Below the pieces are notes generated by a model, which was not told the DNA's origin, did not search any database, and worked only from the letters and a program-made list of their open reading frames with translations. This document shows, piece by piece, positions 6,213 through 6,511 of a stretch of 6,511 nt of DNA. The stretch lies in NCBI GenBank assembly GCA_965371945.1, contig CBDVAK010000203.1:1-6511 (forward strand), written 5' to 3'. The stretch is from CBDVAK01 sp965371945 (GTDB lineage: Bacteria; Pseudomonadota; Gammaproteobacteria; Competibacterales; JAHEDQ01). The translations under genes and the position numbers were made by a program. The stretch's first letter is position 1. Every line of letters begins with the position of its first letter.

Positions 6213-6511
6213 ATGAGCATTGTGGCGAGCAATTTTCGGGCGTCCGGCTACAGGATACTGCTGCTGGTCTGCCTGTTGGGTGGCGTCTGGCAGGCTCAGG
6301 GGGTAACCGGCAACCACAGTGGCGGACACCCGTCCCCCTATGTTGCGATGCACGGTAACGACCCGGTGGACTGGCGTATCTGGGGGCCGCCGGCATTGCA
6401 ACAGGCGCAACGTGACAATCGACTGATTTATTTGAGCATCGGTTATTTTTCCTGTTACTGGTGCCACGTCATGCAGCGTGAGAGTTTCCAGAATCAGGCC
6501 ATTGCGAAGCT
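6213..6511 (+). CDS. Exported thioredoxin-fold protein of the DUF255/YyaL type, 5' part only
   Basis: The first 99 codons plus two bases of an open frame run off the right edge. The segment DPVDWRIWGPPAL (50-62), LIYLSIGYFSCYWCHVM (71-87) and RESFQNQAIA (89-98) matches the start of the DUF255 family (YyaL, human SPATA20; thioredoxin-like DsbH fold), whose usual form is NPVDW...LSIGYxxCHWCHVMxxESF. The CxxC pair is C81-C84, with tyrosine in place of the usual histidine between them. An N-terminal signal peptide is likely: basic n-region to R14, hydrophobic core ILLLVCLLGGVW (15-26), possible cleavage after A28. That suggests a periplasmic redox role; the function of the family is poorly defined. 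ATG 6213 is chosen for the signal peptide and a GGAG (6206-6209) only three bases upstream; GTG at 6192 is an in-frame alternative. It lies 22 bp after relA and is probably co-transcribed. Full members also carry a C-terminal glycosidase-like region, not seen here. Confidence 0.85.
   Translation, partial: MSIVASNFRASGYRILLLVCLLGGVWQAQGVTGNHSGGHPSPYVAMHGNDPVDWRIWGPPALQQAQRDNRLIYLSIGYFSCYWCHVMQRESFQNQAIAK

Noticed and set aside
5729..6232. Minus-strand frame of 167 codons antisense to the 3' end of relA
   Set aside because: It overlaps the conserved ACT domain of relA, shows no known domain, and ends where the relA coding bias ends.

Overview
The window is a GC-rich bacterial chromosome segment, densely packed with genes. 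It most likely comes from a gammaproteobacterial sulfur oxidiser. This is inferred from three things: a RelA of the monofunctional synthetase-only type (EXDD motif, no HD hydrolase residues), which is typical of beta/gammaproteobacteria; QueA and HtpX proteins that align well with the E. coli proteins; and a type I sulfide:quinone oxidoreductase close to the Acidithiobacillus ferrooxidans enzyme. The exact genus cannot be read from the sequence.

Layout from left to right. A complete tRNA-Leu(CAA) gene lies on the minus strand at the left edge, with a good sigma70-type promoter just upstream of it. On the plus strand follow queA (tRNA queuosine modification) and htpX (inner-membrane zinc protease), 78 bp apart. 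htpX converges on a minus-strand sqr gene, and a strong intrinsic terminator between them is oriented to end sqr transcription. sqr diverges from relA across a roughly 450-bp intergenic region that holds no convincing gene but has several inverted repeats. The main ones are a composite hairpin in the sqr leader and a 15-bp palindrome upstream of relA. relA (GTG start) is followed after 22 bp by the first 99 codons of an exported thioredoxin-fold protein of the DUF255/YyaL type, which runs off the right edge.

The genes form no single pathway. tRNA-Leu, queA and relA all touch translation: tRNA supply, wobble-base modification and the response to uncharged tRNA. htpX and the DUF255 protein touch envelope or protein quality. 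sqr is an energy-metabolism gene feeding electrons from sulfide into the quinone pool. I see no mobile element, CRISPR array, prophage gene or clearly new system. The points most worth checking are the structured sqr leader, the palindrome in the sqr/relA divergent region, a Gly/Arg tandem-repeat insertion in RelA, and the exported DUF255 protein directly after relA.
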